Of a DNA stretch of 5,701 nucleotides, positions 5,107-5,701 are shown one piece after another. Under the pieces are notes generated by a model. It made no database searches. It saw only the letters and a program-made list of their open reading frames with translations, and was not told where the DNA came from. Origin of the DNA: CAZICM01 sp964537685 (GTDB taxonomy: Bacteria; Myxococcota_A; Polyangia; Polyangiales; Polyangiaceae); assembly GCA_964537685.1 (NCBI GenBank), contig CAZICM010000122.1, forward strand, positions 1-5,701. The letters run 5' to 3'. How positions within the stretch are numbered: position 1 is the stretch's first letter; each line of letters begins with the position of its first letter. The position numbers and the translations under genes were made by a program.

Positions 5107-5701
5107 ATGTTGAACAGAGATCAAATACCCGTAGGCGTCGATGATTTTGGCTATTTGCGCCGGCACAACCTCTTTTATGTTGATAAAACGCACTTCATTC
5201 AGCGATTGATCGATTGGGAGGGCGTGCCGGTTTCTTTATTTCCGCGTCCGCGGCGATTTGGCAAGACGCTGGCGATGACGATGCTGCGGGCGTATTTTGA
5301 AAAGAGCGCCGAAGACCGGAGCGATTGGTTTAAGGATCTGCATATTTGGAAGGCGGGGGCGAAGTACCGGGAGCATTTTCAGAAGTATCCGGTGATATAT
5401 ATAACGCTTAAAGAACTGAAGCATCAGAGCGAAGAAGCGTTTTTTCGAAATCTAAAGCTACATATCGCGGCATTGTTCAATGAGCACCGGGCGTTGTTGG
5501 ACAGCGGTGTTCTGACAGAGGAGGAGGCAGCGTCTTTTCGGCGGGTATTGAAGGAAGAGGCGAGTATTGAGCAGATTGGAATCTCTTTGTTGGAGTTATC
5601 GCGTTATTTGCATAGGGCGCACGGGGAGCGAGTGGTATTGCTCATTGATGAATACGATGCGGCGATTCACGAGGCGTATTTGCATGGTTTTGCGGAGCCT
5701 G
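5107..5701 (+). CDS. AAA-ATPase_like / PD-(D/E)XK family protein, copy 2, cut by window end
   Basis: An open frame from ATG (MLNRDQIPVGVDDF) runs off the window after 198 complete codons with no stop. It is the tandem paralogue of the gene before it, with constant offset 1691 bp and no gap. The variant P-loop RPRRFGKT is at residues 47-54, and Walker B VVLLIDEYD is at the same place as in copy 1. The DNA is identical to copy 1 from 5128 to 5402 and again from 5647 to the window end. Between these, residues 99-180 differ strongly (35 of 82 identical by my alignment). The first seven codons also differ. The C-terminal nuclease-like domain is expected beyond the window but not seen. The two copies are probably one operon. 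Confidence 0.9.
   Translation, partial: MLNRDQIPVGVDDFGYLRRHNLFYVDKTHFIQRLIDWEGVPVSLFPRPRRFGKTLAMTMLRAYFEKSAEDRSDWFKDLHIWKAGAKYREHFQKYPVIYITLKELKHQSEEAFFRNLKLHIAALFNEHRALLDSGVLTEEEAASFRRVLKEEASIEQIGISLLELSRYLHRAHGERVVLLIDEYDAAIHEAYLHGFAEP
5128..5402 (+). repeat. Direct repeat, 275 bp, second copy (pairs with 3437-3711)
   Basis: Second member of the perfect repeat at offset 1691 bp. A second perfect match begins at 5647 and reaches the window end (55 bp, pairing with 3956-4010), starting at Walker B. Confidence 0.97.

Overview
The window is bacterial and looks like an accessory region. It holds debris of polymorphic-toxin/immunity cassettes, an unusual spaced-repeat array, a damaged lipoprotein gene, and a tandem pair of AAA-ATPase_like/PD-(D/E)XK genes. 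The sequence alone does not fix the taxon. A lipobox protein with propeller-like repeats, Rhs/CDI-style toxin tips and the ATPase-nuclease family would fit a Gram-negative host such as a proteobacterium or myxobacterium-like lineage, but this is a weak inference.

Layout. (1) 1-1741: a row of three partial toxin cassettes, all on +. Cassette 1 is a linker plus a PD-(D/E)XK-like toxin tip (25-435) followed by its probable immunity gene (436-765). Cassette 2 has lost its front: only a 42-residue toxin tail (858-986) survives, just before a probable immunity gene (996-1508). Cassette 3 keeps only the linker (1505-1741), homologous to the linker of cassette 1, and ends where the toxin should begin. 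(2) 1742-2257: no convincing gene. It holds a regular array: nine clear, imperfectly palindromic 13-14 bp cores around CAGNNCTG, separated every time by exactly 28 bp of otherwise unrelated sequence (period 41-42 bp), plus one degenerate core at the left edge and perhaps one at the right. This is the most unusual structure here. (3) 2258-3350: a lipoprotein with propeller-like repeats, open only if two single-base losses in A4 and T4 runs are repaired. (4) 3416-5104 and 5107-window end: two tandem ATPase-nuclease paralogues. They are perfectly identical over 275 bp at the 5' end, about 43% identical in protein between Walker A and Walker B, then perfectly identical again.

How the parts relate. 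The toxin cassettes share a recurring linker and look like the downstream store of alternative tips found behind a full-length polymorphic toxin gene, which would lie left of the window. The repeat array sits between that store and the lipoprotein; nothing in the sequence gives its role. The two ATPase genes are probably co-transcribed and translationally coupled (2 bp apart). Base composition also changes: the + strand is C-rich from about 1742 to 2570 and strongly G-rich from about 2600 to 5100, with the switch inside the lipoprotein gene.
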